NCBI GenBank assembly: GCA_934271655.1
Contig: CAKQRW010000005.1
Location: 1-64,000, forward strand
Source: an uncultured Bacteroidaceae bacterium
GTDB lineage: Bacteria > Bacteroidota > Bacteroidia > Bacteroidales > Bacteroidaceae
DNA length: 64,000 nt
Direction: 5' to 3'
Shown here piece after piece: positions 1 through 7,648 of this stretch. Position 1 is the stretch's first letter, and every line of letters begins with the position of its first letter. The position numbers were made by a program, and so were the translations under genes. A model generated the notes under the pieces. It had not been told where the DNA came from. It made no database searches and saw only the letters and a program-made list of their open reading frames with translations.

Positions 1-155
1 GGACTGTCTCTTTGAGAGGATAGTATTGGACTGTCTCTTTGAGAGGATAGCATTGGACTGTCTCTTTGAGAGGATAGTATTGGACTGTCTCTTTGAGAGG
101 ATAGCATTGGACTGTCTCTTTGAGAGGATAGCATTGGACTGTCTCTTTGAGAGGG
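1..155. repeat. 27-bp tandem repeat array, about six copies
   Basis: Six head-to-tail copies start at 1, 28, 55, 82, 109 and 136; the last is shortened and diverges after GAGAGGG. Each unit begins GGACTGTCTCTTTGAGAGGA. Copies differ mainly at one T/C position (TAGTATT or TAGCATT). The unit contains the short inverted repeat CTCTTTGAGAG. The array may continue to the left of the window. There are no unique spacers, so it is not CRISPR. It ends about 95 bases before the start of the lipoprotein gene. Confidence 0.95.
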
Positions 156-250
156 TACGTTGAGCTGATATGATATTTGTCTTCAGAATCCCCGACAATT
201 TTAAATTTAATAAACGAAGGACACAGTGTGTGTCCTTGCAAATGTGCAAT

Positions 251-754
251 ATGAAAGAGAGAAAAAAAAGAACTTTATACGCATCGGTGTTGATGCTGAT
301 TGCAGCGACAGCTGCCAGTGTGATGTCTTGTTCCGACGATAATGATGAGGGCATTTCCAATGACCAGGAAAAGCCTAAGATAGAAGATGGCTCATTGCCC
401 AATCCTATCGACTGCCAGAGGTATAAGCGCGGAGATGTCATCTTGGTTCGCTACACGTTTGCTGATAATGTTGAACTTGGCAATTACAACATTGAGGTGC
501 ACAACAATTTTGACCATCATTCACATTCCACATCGGCAGGCGACTGCCCACTTGATGACAAGAAGTCGCCAGTGAAGCCATGGGTGTACAACCAAGACCA
601 GGCTATACCTGATGGCCAGAAAATATATGAGACAGACGTGCGGATAGCCATTCCTGAAGACATAGATACAGGCGACTATCATTTTATGATAAGGGTGACA
701 GATAAGGCTGGCTGGCAAGAACTCAAGGCTATCAGCATCAAGATAACGGAATGA
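251..754 (+). CDS. DUF4625-type surface lipoprotein
   Basis: This is a 167-residue lipoprotein when started at the ATG at 251. The frame opens at 170, but the upstream residues are not signal-like, whereas from 251 there is a basic start (MKERKKR), a hydrophobic stretch and a lipobox ending at Cys27 (VMSC). SDDNDE follows the Cys, the kind of acidic stretch known in Bacteroidetes to send lipoproteins to the cell surface. The rest is a predicted beta-sandwich with a His-containing segment (HNNFDHHSHS), closely matching the DUF4625 pattern. Family members often sit beside TonB-dependent transport genes; none is visible here, but the left neighbourhood is cut off. The molecular function is unknown. 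It is followed by a strong hairpin. Confidence 0.75.
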   Translation: MKERKKRTLYASVLMLIAATAASVMSCSDDNDEGISNDQEKPKIEDGSLPNPIDCQRYKRGDVILVRYTFADNVELGNYNIEVHNNFDHHSHSTSAGDCPLDDKKSPVKPWVYNQDQAIPDGQKIYETDVRIAIPEDIDTGDYHFMIRVTDKAGWQELKAISIKITE

Positions 755-797
755 GTGTGCGGAAAGTCATGTCCTGCATGAGGACATTGGTGATATT

Positions 798-843
798 GCG
801 AGCAGGTGTTCATAATCGCGTGGCATTATGGACTCCTGCTCGC
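798..843 (+). terminator. terminator hairpin after the DUF4625 gene
   Basis: The arms GCGAGCAGG and CCTGCTCGC enclose a second matching pair (CATAAT/ATTATG), giving a long stem 43 bases after the stop codon. A T-rich but interrupted stretch (CCGTTTTGGTTT) follows. It is probably a Rho-independent terminator. Confidence 0.7.
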
Positions 844-854
844 ATCCGTTTTGG

Positions 855-975
855 TTTGTCTGCTTGCATGCATTTGCTTGCATGCGCTTTAGCTTGTCTG
901 CTTGCATGCGTTAGGGCAAGTCAGCTTGCCATACATTTGCTTGCATTCGCTTTAGCATGTCAGCTCACATGTGCT
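855..975. repeat. degenerate GCTTGCATGC repeats with a 63-bp period
   Basis: A roughly 37-bp segment beginning CATTTGCTTGCATGCGCTTT at 871 recurs at 934 with a few changes. The words GCTTGCATGC and TCTGCTTGCATG occur several times between. The segment lies between the terminator of the DUF4625 gene and the 3' end of the ZIP gene. Confidence 0.8.
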
Positions 976-987
976 TGACCACGTAGC

Positions 988-1737
988 CTATACGTACTTT
1001 TCCAGTAGCACGAAAGTCATGAAGCCGAGCAGCATGGCATAAGTGGCTTGCTTTTGGTAGCCATGAGCATGGGTCTCTGGTATCATCTCGTCGCTTGTCA
1101 CATAAAGCATGGCTCCGCCAGCAAAACCGAGCATCACAGGAAGGAAGGCTGCTGACGCTGATCCAAGGCAGTAGCCGAGCATGATGCCGACCACCTCAAG
1201 CAGGGCTATGGCAATGGAGATGACGAATGTGCGTCCTGCCGACACGCCTGCGAGCATCAATGGCGCTATGATGACCATGCCTTCAGGGATGTTCTGCAGG
1301 GCTATGCCAAAAGACACACCCCACTCAGCCTCGCCGCCAGCGGCAGAGCATACACTGACACCGGCTGCCATGCCCTCAGGCAGTTTGTGCAAGGCTATCG
1401 CCATCACGAAGAGCAGCACATGGTTGAGGGTGGAGTTGTTGCGGTGAGTCTCAGGGTCAAGGCCTGTAATGTGGTGGAGATGCGGTGTCACCAAGTCGAG
1501 CACATTCAGGAACAGTGCTCCTGCCATCACGCCGATGACCACCAGCCACCATTGTGTTGCCTGTTCGAAAGCGGGCACAATGAGGCCAAGTGTTGATGCT
1601 GCAAGCATGATGCCTGCGCAGTAGCCTAATACGGTGTCGTTCCACTTGTGTGGCAGTTCTTTGATGAAGAATCCCATGATGGATCCTATGATTGTCGCTC
1701 CGCACAGTCCGGCGGCGCTGATGAATACGTCTCTCAT
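988..1737 (-). CDS. ZIP family divalent metal transporter
   Basis: A 249-residue integral membrane protein with about eight hydrophobic segments. Two ZIP signature helices are visible: ALHKLPEGMAAGV (around residues 118-130) and ALQNIPEGMVII (around 147-158). Their His/Asn and Glu residues form the binuclear metal site in ZIP proteins. Members import zinc, and sometimes iron or manganese, across the cytoplasmic membrane. The length fits the ZupT-like bacterial branch. A good minus-strand -7 element lies at 1822-1829, so it probably has its own promoter. Substrate choice cannot be read from sequence. Confidence 0.88.
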   Translation of the reverse strand: MRDVFISAAGLCGATIIGSIMGFFIKELPHKWNDTVLGYCAGIMLAASTLGLIVPAFEQATQWWLVVIGVMAGALFLNVLDLVTPHLHHITGLDPETHRNNSTLNHVLLFVMAIALHKLPEGMAAGVSVCSAAGGEAEWGVSFGIALQNIPEGMVIIAPLMLAGVSAGRTFVISIAIALLEVVGIMLGYCLGSASAAFLPVMLGFAGGAMLYVTSDEMIPETHAHGYQKQATYAMLLGFMTFVLLEKYV

Positions 1738-1821
1738 GATATTATTGTCGGGTTATGAAAAGCTCGCGGCTTGTTGACTTGCTTGTGGATTCCTATGCTT
1801 GCCGCCTTAGCTTTGGCGCTG

Positions 1822-1853
1822 CAAAGTTAGGAAGTTTTTTCCGCTGCTGCAAG
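1822..1853 (-). promoter_or_regulatory. promoter of the ZIP gene
   Basis: On the minus strand the -7 element TAACTTTG is at 1829-1822. A near -33 element (CTTG instead of TTTG) lies 20 bases upstream. This fits the Bacteroidetes primary-sigma pattern about 90 bases before the start codon. Confidence 0.6.
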
Positions 1854-1902
1854 AAGATGGGTGGAGAAAAATTTTCATGTGAGCTTTATAATGCGTCCTT
1901 GT

Positions 1903-2062
1903 ATATATATAATGTGTGTCCTTGTGTCTATATATAATGTGTGTCCTTGTGTCTATATATAATGTGTGTCCTTGTGTCTATATATAATAGGAGTATCCTT
2001 GTCACTGTATTTCTGTGTGTTCTTCTCCTTGCAATTCTGTGTGTTCTTCTCCCTGCAAGGAT
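1903..2062. repeat. 25-bp and about 24-bp tandem repeats
   Basis: Three to four copies of a 25-bp unit (core TATATATAATGTGTGTCC) run from about 1903 to 1990. Two copies of a second unit (TCTGTGTGTTCTTCTCC) follow. They fill the gap between the ZIP promoter and the terminator of the next minus-strand gene; no gene is visible from 1738 to 2202. Confidence 0.85.
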
Positions 2063-2076
2063 ATAATGTCAGCAAT

Positions 2077-2138
2077 AAAAAAGACATTCCGGCGTGTGTA
2101 TGTATAGGGATACATCGCACGCTGGAATGTCTTTTTTT
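2077..2138 (-). terminator. terminator of the LruC-type lipoprotein gene
   Basis: The arms AAGACATTCC(G)GCGTGTG and CGCACGC(T)GGAATGTCTT form a long stem. It is flanked by an A run on the left and a T run on the right, so it can act in both directions. It sits about 65 bases beyond the stop codon at 2203. Confidence 0.85.
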
Positions 2139-2202
2139 ATTCTGTCATGTGGATAAGCTCCGCATGTCAGTATGTTGATGCCTGGTCTATTGTAGGCCTG
2201 TG

Positions 2203-4212
2203 CTACTTGCTGAACTTAGCGACCTTGCCGTCTGTAGGGTGGTTGTACCAGTCGCGTGCCTCTTGGTTGGAAAGGTTTGTGGCCCATTTGCCAACCATCG
2301 GGTATGCCTCGGCCAAGTTGACATGCTCAAGAGGCCATCTCCAGTCGCCGGCCACGCAGATGGCGTGAGGCACTTCGCCTGCCTGTGTGCTTACTGCCAC
2401 GGTGTTGCCATTCTTCACCTTCATGTAGAAGCGGCTTGCGTCGGTAGGCATGGTGTAGCCTTCAGGCCAGTCCACTTCGCCTACATAGACTGCTTCTTTC
2501 GTTATGGAACCGCTGACATTGCTTACGGCAGGCATGTACTTGAACATGTTGCCAAGGTTGACATCGCCAGAAGGACCGTTGTAGTGGAACTCTGCGTCGA
2601 TGGTGCCTCCTGTGGCGCAAACGTACAGCTTGGCCTTGTGTGCTGTGTTTGGAACGACACGGATGACAAAGTCATTGAAGTCGAAGTCGCCTACAGTGCC
2701 CATGTCCTCGTATGCGATGGTCCAGTGTGTCAGGTCACGCACCTCGTCGGCTGGGTTCTCTGATGGGTCTTTTCCCTCAAGAGCGTCTTTGACAGCCTCG
2801 TCTTTTGGAGTGTCAGTGAAGGTGCTGTCATTGTTGTAGAACTTGTCCTTGTCCAAGTCAAACACGCCTGGAAGGACGATGCCTGGCAGTGAGCCTCCGT
2901 TGCCTGGGGTGAGTCCGAATGTCACGTCGTTGCAGTCGTTGTCGCCTTTGTAGGGAGTGTCATCCAGTCCCATGAATGTGAAGCCGTCATAGCGCTTGAT
3001 GATGCTTCTGAACGGTTTGGAACCGTCATTAGGGTTGAGGTCGGCATTGGAGAAACTGTATCTCTTGTTGATATTGATGTATTTCTGGTTGATGCCCAGG
3101 CTTTGCAGCTTAGTCTTTTGGTCATTGGTCATGGCTGGGCCTCCGTCCACTCTAAGGTAGAATCCGAGGCGGTATCCTACAGGCACATTGACCTGGAATG
3201 TGATGCCGCGCACGCCCTGTATGCCATTTTTGCCGTCATACTCTTTGTTGACCAGCAGGGCATTGTAGGCATTGTCGCCTCTTCTTTCCGGGCGGTTGGC
3301 CATTTTCTTGTTTTTAGTGAGGCCCTCACCGTCGAGGTAGTCAAAGTTGGCATCGTGCCATGTGCTGTTGTCGTCGCTTGTAAGCTGATACTGCAGCTTT
3401 GCGTATCCATCCACATAGTCAGTGTTGATCATGTCCATTATGTCCACCATCACCAGGTCGTCATACTTGCCCGTCTCCTTATAGTAATAATAGCCAAGTG
3501 TGGTCTTTGCCTTGTTGCCTGTGTTGCCGTATATAGGACTCAGGTAGAAAGGGCCTGTAGATATAAGCTCATAGTTGGTGACGCAGCTTGCATCAGGCTT
3601 CTTGCTCTCAGGCACAGCCACGGCTATGTTGTCCCATGCCCATCCTGGGAAAGTGGTGTAGCCAAAGAGATGGCCGGCATACCCGTTCTCCGTGCTGTGG
3701 TTGCTCTCGCCGCAGAGTGCGGCATTTGGGTTGCTCACAGAGTTGCTCTCAGCCATGCTGCTGGCAGCTCTTGTGCCAGCTGGGCGGCTCAGGTCGATGG
3801 TGGCTATCTGTGAGAGAGCTGTGTTAAGACTCATCATTCGCCACACCTTTTGTGCGTCGCCATAGTCAGCCTCGAAGGCTATGAGAGTGTCTGTTCCTTG
3901 TGGAATGTCAAATTTCATCTGCTCGTAGCCAGAGCCTTCTGTCTGCTTGCTGGCAAACAGCTTACGTTCTTGCTTGCCAAGTGTGTATGCGTTGACGGTG
4001 GCAGAGCCAGTGGTCTTTACCTTTGCGTTTATCACTGTGCCAGTCACCCATGTCTGGTTGCGGTCAATGTTGCCGCCTATCATTTTCATGAAGCTCACAG
4101 CTTCTGCGTAGTCATCATTGTTGATGTCGTCATTGTCTGTAGACTGGCATCCTGCTAATGTTATGGATGCTGCGGCTATGCCTGCCCATCCAAGTGTCTT
4201 GAAGTAAATCAT
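2203..4212 (-). CDS. LruC domain-containing lipoprotein
   Basis: A 669-residue protein with a signal peptide and lipobox ending at Cys22 (LAGC), followed by QSTDNDD, which suggests surface display. Around residue 425 it has a calcium-site-like loop (GDNDCNDVTFGL) of the DUF4114 type. Around residue 510 it has a matching DFDFNDFVIRV motif of the DUF4842/LruC type. The overall architecture matches Bacteroidetes LruC domain proteins, named after a Leptospira outer-membrane protein. Function is unknown; an adhesin or matrix role is only a guess. It is a single gene with its own terminator. A -7-like element (TATCTTTG, minus strand, 4385-4378) lies about 165 bases upstream of the start. Confidence 0.82.
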   Translation of the reverse strand: MIYFKTLGWAGIAAASITLAGCQSTDNDDINNDDYAEAVSFMKMIGGNIDRNQTWVTGTVINAKVKTTGSATVNAYTLGKQERKLFASKQTEGSGYEQMKFDIPQGTDTLIAFEADYGDAQKVWRMMSLNTALSQIATIDLSRPAGTRAASSMAESNSVSNPNAALCGESNHSTENGYAGHLFGYTTFPGWAWDNIAVAVPESKKPDASCVTNYELISTGPFYLSPIYGNTGNKAKTTLGYYYYKETGKYDDLVMVDIMDMINTDYVDGYAKLQYQLTSDDNSTWHDANFDYLDGEGLTKNKKMANRPERRGDNAYNALLVNKEYDGKNGIQGVRGITFQVNVPVGYRLGFYLRVDGGPAMTNDQKTKLQSLGINQKYININKRYSFSNADLNPNDGSKPFRSIIKRYDGFTFMGLDDTPYKGDNDCNDVTFGLTPGNGGSLPGIVLPGVFDLDKDKFYNNDSTFTDTPKDEAVKDALEGKDPSENPADEVRDLTHWTIAYEDMGTVGDFDFNDFVIRVVPNTAHKAKLYVCATGGTIDAEFHYNGPSGDVNLGNMFKYMPAVSNVSGSITKEAVYVGEVDWPEGYTMPTDASRFYMKVKNGNTVAVSTQAGEVPHAICVAGDWRWPLEHVNLAEAYPMVGKWATNLSNQEARDWYNHPTDGKVAKFSK

Positions 4213-4696
4213 AAATAAAAGTCAATTTAACGGCTTGTGATAAAACTGAGTCTCGTTTGTTAATTCATCATTGCGAATCTATCATAGGGCTTGTCGTAAG
4301 TGAAGCCCTCTTGTGCTTTTTGTGTTTGTCTGATTCTTTTAACCTCCTTTTTCTGAATCCTGTAATAAAATACGATGCAAAGATACAGCTTTTTTATGGT
4401 ACATTAGCGCTTGCAGCCGTTTTTTTGTCTAAAGATTGATGTTCATCATCCTTGTGGAGTGTCTTCTTACCCTCCTGCGTGCTTATTCATTCATCAGATG
4501 TTTGTGCCTGCCTCTTGTAGTGAAATGACCTCGGTCGGTGAGTGTGGGATGTCTATGAGTCAGGCAACTTATATGCTAAATAGTGACTATAGTTGATAAA
4601 ATAACAATTATAAAATCTCTAATGCTTTAATGCGTGTTAATACAGGTCTTTTCTGTGTTAAACAACATGAAAGTTGTAAACATTCTTTTTTAATCA
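4213..4696. other. gene-free divergent intergenic region
   Basis: No credible gene was found between the divergent LruC-type and degP genes. On the minus strand TATCTTTG at 4385-4378 may be the LruC-type promoter -7 box, without a clear -33 partner. The remainder is AT-rich and shows no repeat or RNA that I can name. Reading frames here are short and lack family character. Confidence 0.5.
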
Positions 4697-4728
4697 TTTG
4701 GTCATAATGAGAAAATGTAGTTATTTTG
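4697..4728 (+). promoter_or_regulatory. degP promoter
   Basis: TTTG at 4697-4700 is followed after 20 bases by TTATTTTG at 4721-4728, a one-base variant of TAnnTTTG. The transcript would start near 4735 and carry a leader of about 135 bases. Confidence 0.6.
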
Positions 4729-4870
4729 CCGCCGTAATCAGGGACGCGCTTCCTGTTGGAGGAGAAAACCCGAATGAAGGATATCGGCAGCAACGATTCC
4801 GGGCGGGGAGCGCAAACAGGCCACAAAAGCCGGGCTTGAATATTTGATAATACGTAATAAATAAAATACA

Positions 4871-6403
4871 ATGACTATGAAACAGTATGTAAAAAGATTC
4901 TACGGCACCATGGCGTGTGTCGCATTCTTCTCCGGACTGACCGGAGCATTCGCTTATTCGCTGACTGCAAAATCAGGCGAGCCTACAGAGGCTGAGCTGG
5001 CATCGGGAGAGTCAACTGGCAATTTCATGCAGATGGCATCTAATGGCGCGCCAGCCATCCAGCCTGTAGACCTCACAGGCGCGGCGGAGAAAGCCTGCAA
5101 CGCCGTTGTATATATAAAATGTGTGCAGTCGAGCAAGACTGAGGTCATCGAATACTCCAATCCGTTTGAGGACTTCTTCGGAGATTTCTTCGGACGTGGA
5201 GGCGGAGGCACCCAGCGCCGCCAGATGCAGACACCTAAGAGGGAATCTGCTGGCTCGGGAGTGATAATATCTGCTGACGGATACATTGTCACCAACAATC
5301 ATGTGGTGGAGAATGCCGATCAGATAACCATCACTCTGAATGACAACCGTGAGTTTACTGCTCGTGTCATCGGCACAGACCCTGATACCGACCTCGCCCT
5401 GCTGAAGGTCGACGCCAAGAATCTTCCAGTCATCGTGATAGGCGATTCAGACAAGTTGCGCGTGGGAGAGTGGGTGCTTGCTGTCGGCAATCCGTTCAAT
5501 CTCACATCTACTGTCACAGCTGGCATCGTGTCTGCTAAGGCACGCAACCTGGGAGCAAGCAAGAATGGTATAGAGTCGTTTATACAGACCGATGCGGCCA
5601 TTAATCCTGGCAACTCGGGTGGCGCATTGGTCAACACGGCAGGTGAGCTGGTGGGCATCAACGCCATGCTTTATTCTCAGACAGGTTCCTTCTCGGGTTA
5701 TGGTTTTGCCATACCTACTACCATAATGAAGAAGGTGGTCAGCGACCTCCGCTCCTTCGGAACAGTGCAGCGTGCTCTGCTTGGCGTGAGCGGCATGACG
5801 CTCCATGACTATGTCGATTCACAGAAGGCTAAGGATGAGAAGTTTAATGCTGACTTTGGCACCAACGACGGCGTGTATGTCGCAGAAGTGGTGAAGGGTG
5901 GCGCTGCCGATGAGGCTGGGCTGAAAGAAGGTGATGTGATAATAGGTCTTGGAGACAAGAAAATCACTAAGATGTCTGAACTGCAGGAGGCCACTACGCA
6001 GTATGTTCCGGGCAACAAGACTACGGTCAAGTATATCCGTGACAAGAAGGAAAAGACGGCTTCCATCACATTCCGCAACGCTAAGGGCAATACGGCTGTA
6101 GTGAAGGCTCAGAAAATGGATGTGCTCGGAGCTGAGTTTAAGGAACTGACAGATAGCCAGAAAAAGACTTTCAATATGTCTTACGGAGTGCAGGTCTCAA
6201 AGCTTAAGAACGGTCTGCTGAAGGATGCTGGCATGCCAGACAACTTTATAATTCTGCGTATCAACAACCAGAATATCAAATCTGTATCAGACATAGAGGC
6301 TTGCTTCCGCACTGCACAGGCAAGCGATGAGCAGACAATGTGGATATGGGGAAAGACTCCTGCGGGCAGACAGATGTCGTTCGCGGTATCTCTTGCGGAG
6401 TGA
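4871..6403 (+). CDS. degP: Do/DegP-type periplasmic serine endoprotease
   Basis: A 510-residue HtrA-family protease-chaperone that degrades or refolds damaged envelope proteins. It has an N-terminal signal or anchor segment (about residues 9-30), then a trypsin-like domain with a visible catalytic triad: His144 (TNNHVV), Asp174 (DTDLALL) and Ser249 (NPGNSGGAL). Two PDZ domains follow, the first near residues 320-405 (AGLKEGDVIIGLG) and a second, weaker one near 430-505. A Phe-rich, Gly-rich loop (FFGDFFGRGGGG) near residue 100 resembles the LA loop that gates DegP oligomers. The ATG at 4877 is an equally good start. It is monocistronic, with a promoter upstream and a hairpin after the stop. 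Confidence 0.93.
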   Translation: MTMKQYVKRFYGTMACVAFFSGLTGAFAYSLTAKSGEPTEAELASGESTGNFMQMASNGAPAIQPVDLTGAAEKACNAVVYIKCVQSSKTEVIEYSNPFEDFFGDFFGRGGGGTQRRQMQTPKRESAGSGVIISADGYIVTNNHVVENADQITITLNDNREFTARVIGTDPDTDLALLKVDAKNLPVIVIGDSDKLRVGEWVLAVGNPFNLTSTVTAGIVSAKARNLGASKNGIESFIQTDAAINPGNSGGALVNTAGELVGINAMLYSQTGSFSGYGFAIPTTIMKKVVSDLRSFGTVQRALLGVSGMTLHDYVDSQKAKDEKFNADFGTNDGVYVAEVVKGGAADEAGLKEGDVIIGLGDKKITKMSELQEATTQYVPGNKTTVKYIRDKKEKTASITFRNAKGNTAVVKAQKMDVLGAEFKELTDSQKKTFNMSYGVQVSKLKNGLLKDAGMPDNFIILRINNQNIKSVSDIEACFRTAQASDEQTMWIWGKTPAGRQMSFAVSLAE

Positions 6404-6490
6404 TGCAAGCAGCTTGCTACGGACTGATGCATGGGAGTGCTGAGGAAGGCATCCATGCGAGGTCTGTGCGATGCGGAGACAAATGTTAAA

Positions 6491-6531
6491 AGAAAGGGAT
6501 TCGGTGATTTTTTTCATCGAATCCTTTGTTT
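6491..6531 (+). terminator. degP terminator
   Basis: The arms AAAGGGATTCG (6493-6503) and CGAATCCTTT (6518-6527) enclose a T-rich loop and are followed by GTTTTATT. The right arm contains the TTTG that serves as the -33 box of the next transcript. Confidence 0.75.
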
Positions 6532-6556
6532 TATTCAGAACAAAGTCGTAACTTTG
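6525..6556 (+). promoter_or_regulatory. strong promoter with no protein-coding gene downstream
   Basis: A full consensus match: TTTG at 6525-6528, 20 bases, TAACTTTG at 6549-6556. Transcription would start near 6563 and run into the hairpin at 6851-6892. No coding frame in that span looks real. Confidence 0.65.
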
Positions 6557-6562
6557 CTAACG

Positions 6563-6892
6563 AAATCAAGGACGACCACTGAAGCTGGGACAACCACTGA
6601 AGATGGGACAACCTCTGATAGGGGGGACAACCTCTGAAGCATGTTGGAATAAACATAGCGGGGGTCAGGATCGATTGGGATACTCATCAAATTACAAAAC
6701 GAAACCGAGATGATTTCACCTGTCCAATGGCGTGCCGCTGACACCGTCGCTGTATAGCGCGGCCTCTCTGGGCGGATTACAAAGGCTGGTGAATGCTCAA
6801 ATCTTACAACATCGGAGTTTCATCACATCTCCTCCCCGCTCCTCATAAGCAGAGGGTGACAAACTGAAAAGCTTGTCACCCTCTTGTTTTTT
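6563..6892 (+). ncRNA. candidate small RNA of about 330 nt, family unknown
   Basis: The span lies between a consensus promoter and a strong terminator, and no plausible protein is encoded on either strand. The 5' part has four near-repeats of about 18 bases built on the words GACAACC and CTCTGAAG (about 6569-6640). The 3' part has GC-rich segments with local pairing. I could not match it to tmRNA, RNase P RNA, SRP RNA or 6S RNA by their known conserved boxes. The call rests on the promoter-terminator arrangement only. Confidence 0.4.
6851..6892 (+). terminator. terminator of the candidate small RNA
   Basis: GAGGGTGACAA and TTGTCACCCTC form a perfect 11-bp stem with a loop of 9-10 bases, followed by TTGTTTTTTC. 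It is a textbook Rho-independent terminator. Confidence 0.9.
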
Positions 6893-7271
6893 CCTATCTC
6901 TTTAGAAGTTCTATAGATGCAATAGGGGCCATGGATGCTACAGAAAATTATAGGGGGTCAGTGGATTTTCCCGGTTGGCGACTGCTGAATATGTTGTAAA
7001 TATAACGATACAAAAACCTTAGGATAACGATGTATAAAGTGCAGGATAACTAAACACTAACCTTAGGATAAGGATATGCAAGCCTTAGGATGACGGATGC
7101 GCAAAGCATAGTGTATTTCAAGGCCTGAAAAGCAGGGTGAGATGCCATGCGTGCCAGGCCATCAATAGTCAATATATGACGAATGTTGCAATGCTAGACC
7201 ATCAGGCTTTACAGACACAACAGACTGTCTGATGAATCAGGATTCTCATTGCATCACGGCATCTGCAATAT
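6893..7271. repeat. gene-free repeat field with a CCTTAGGAT array
   Basis: No gene is visible. At 7017-7110 the word CCTTAGGATAAC and variants recur in a degenerate array with a period of about 22-25 bases (CCTTAGGATAACGATG, CCTTAGGATAAGGATATG, CCTTAGGATGACGGATG). At 6905-6950 is a CTATAGATGCAATAGG segment that recurs near 7513. Confidence 0.75.
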
Positions 7272-7420
7272 GTCTTGCCTCCAAAAGGACAAAAAGGACA
7301 AAAAGGACAAAAGGACATGTGACATTTTCTTGTATAATTCATCAAAATTACTTATTCTGTATAGTTTTACTATGTTTTGGCACTTTGTCCGTTTGTCCTT
7401 TTTGTCCTTTTGTGCAAGAC
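7272..7420 (+). repeat. palindromic arm-and-core element, copy A
   Basis: Terminal inverted repeats GTCTTGC (7272-7278) and GCAAGAC (7414-7420) bound the element. The left arm (7283-7316) is four copies of a GGACAAAA word; the right arm (7384-7412) is copies of GTCCTTTT, so the arms can pair. The core between them holds the perfect mini-palindrome ATAGTTTTACTAT and one stray GGCACTTT, the arm word used by copy B. The core aligns with copies B (about 20783-20830) and C (54999-55057, opposite strand). Confidence 0.85.
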
Positions 7421-7499
7421 TTGCGCATGTCTCTCCCTGCAATGGCAAAAGTCCTGATTCTTCAGCAGTCGCCAATCAGAAAAATCCGCTGACCCCATA

Positions 7500-7640
7500 T
7501 ATGCTGCAGGAGCTATAGATGCGATAGGAAGTTATAGGGGCTATATAATCTATAGCTTCTATAACCAGACGATGTGTCTCAATACAGAAAGCATAGGGGG
7601 CTATAGAAGCTATATAATCTATAGCTTCTATAACCCCTAT
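7500..7640 (-). terminator. CTATAG repeats and hairpin after the DUF5686 gene
   Basis: An almost perfect inverted repeat (GGGGCTATAGAAGCTATA at 7597-7614, pairing with TATAGCTTCTATAACCCC at 7620-7637) lies just beyond the stop codon at 7649. A related half unit lies at 7543-7570. The stem is long enough to stop transcription from the minus strand, but there is no clean T run. Confidence 0.55.
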
Positions 7641-7648
7641 ATAATCTC

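Noticed and set aside
1..155. CRISPR array
   Set aside because: The 27-bp units are directly adjacent with no unique spacers and no cas genes nearby.
4608..4871. 87-codon minus-strand frame before degP
   Set aside because: It overlaps the degP promoter and leader and has no family features.
6563..6892. tmRNA, RNase P RNA, SRP RNA or 6S RNA
   Set aside because: Conserved boxes of these RNAs could not be found, so only an unclassified small RNA is proposed.
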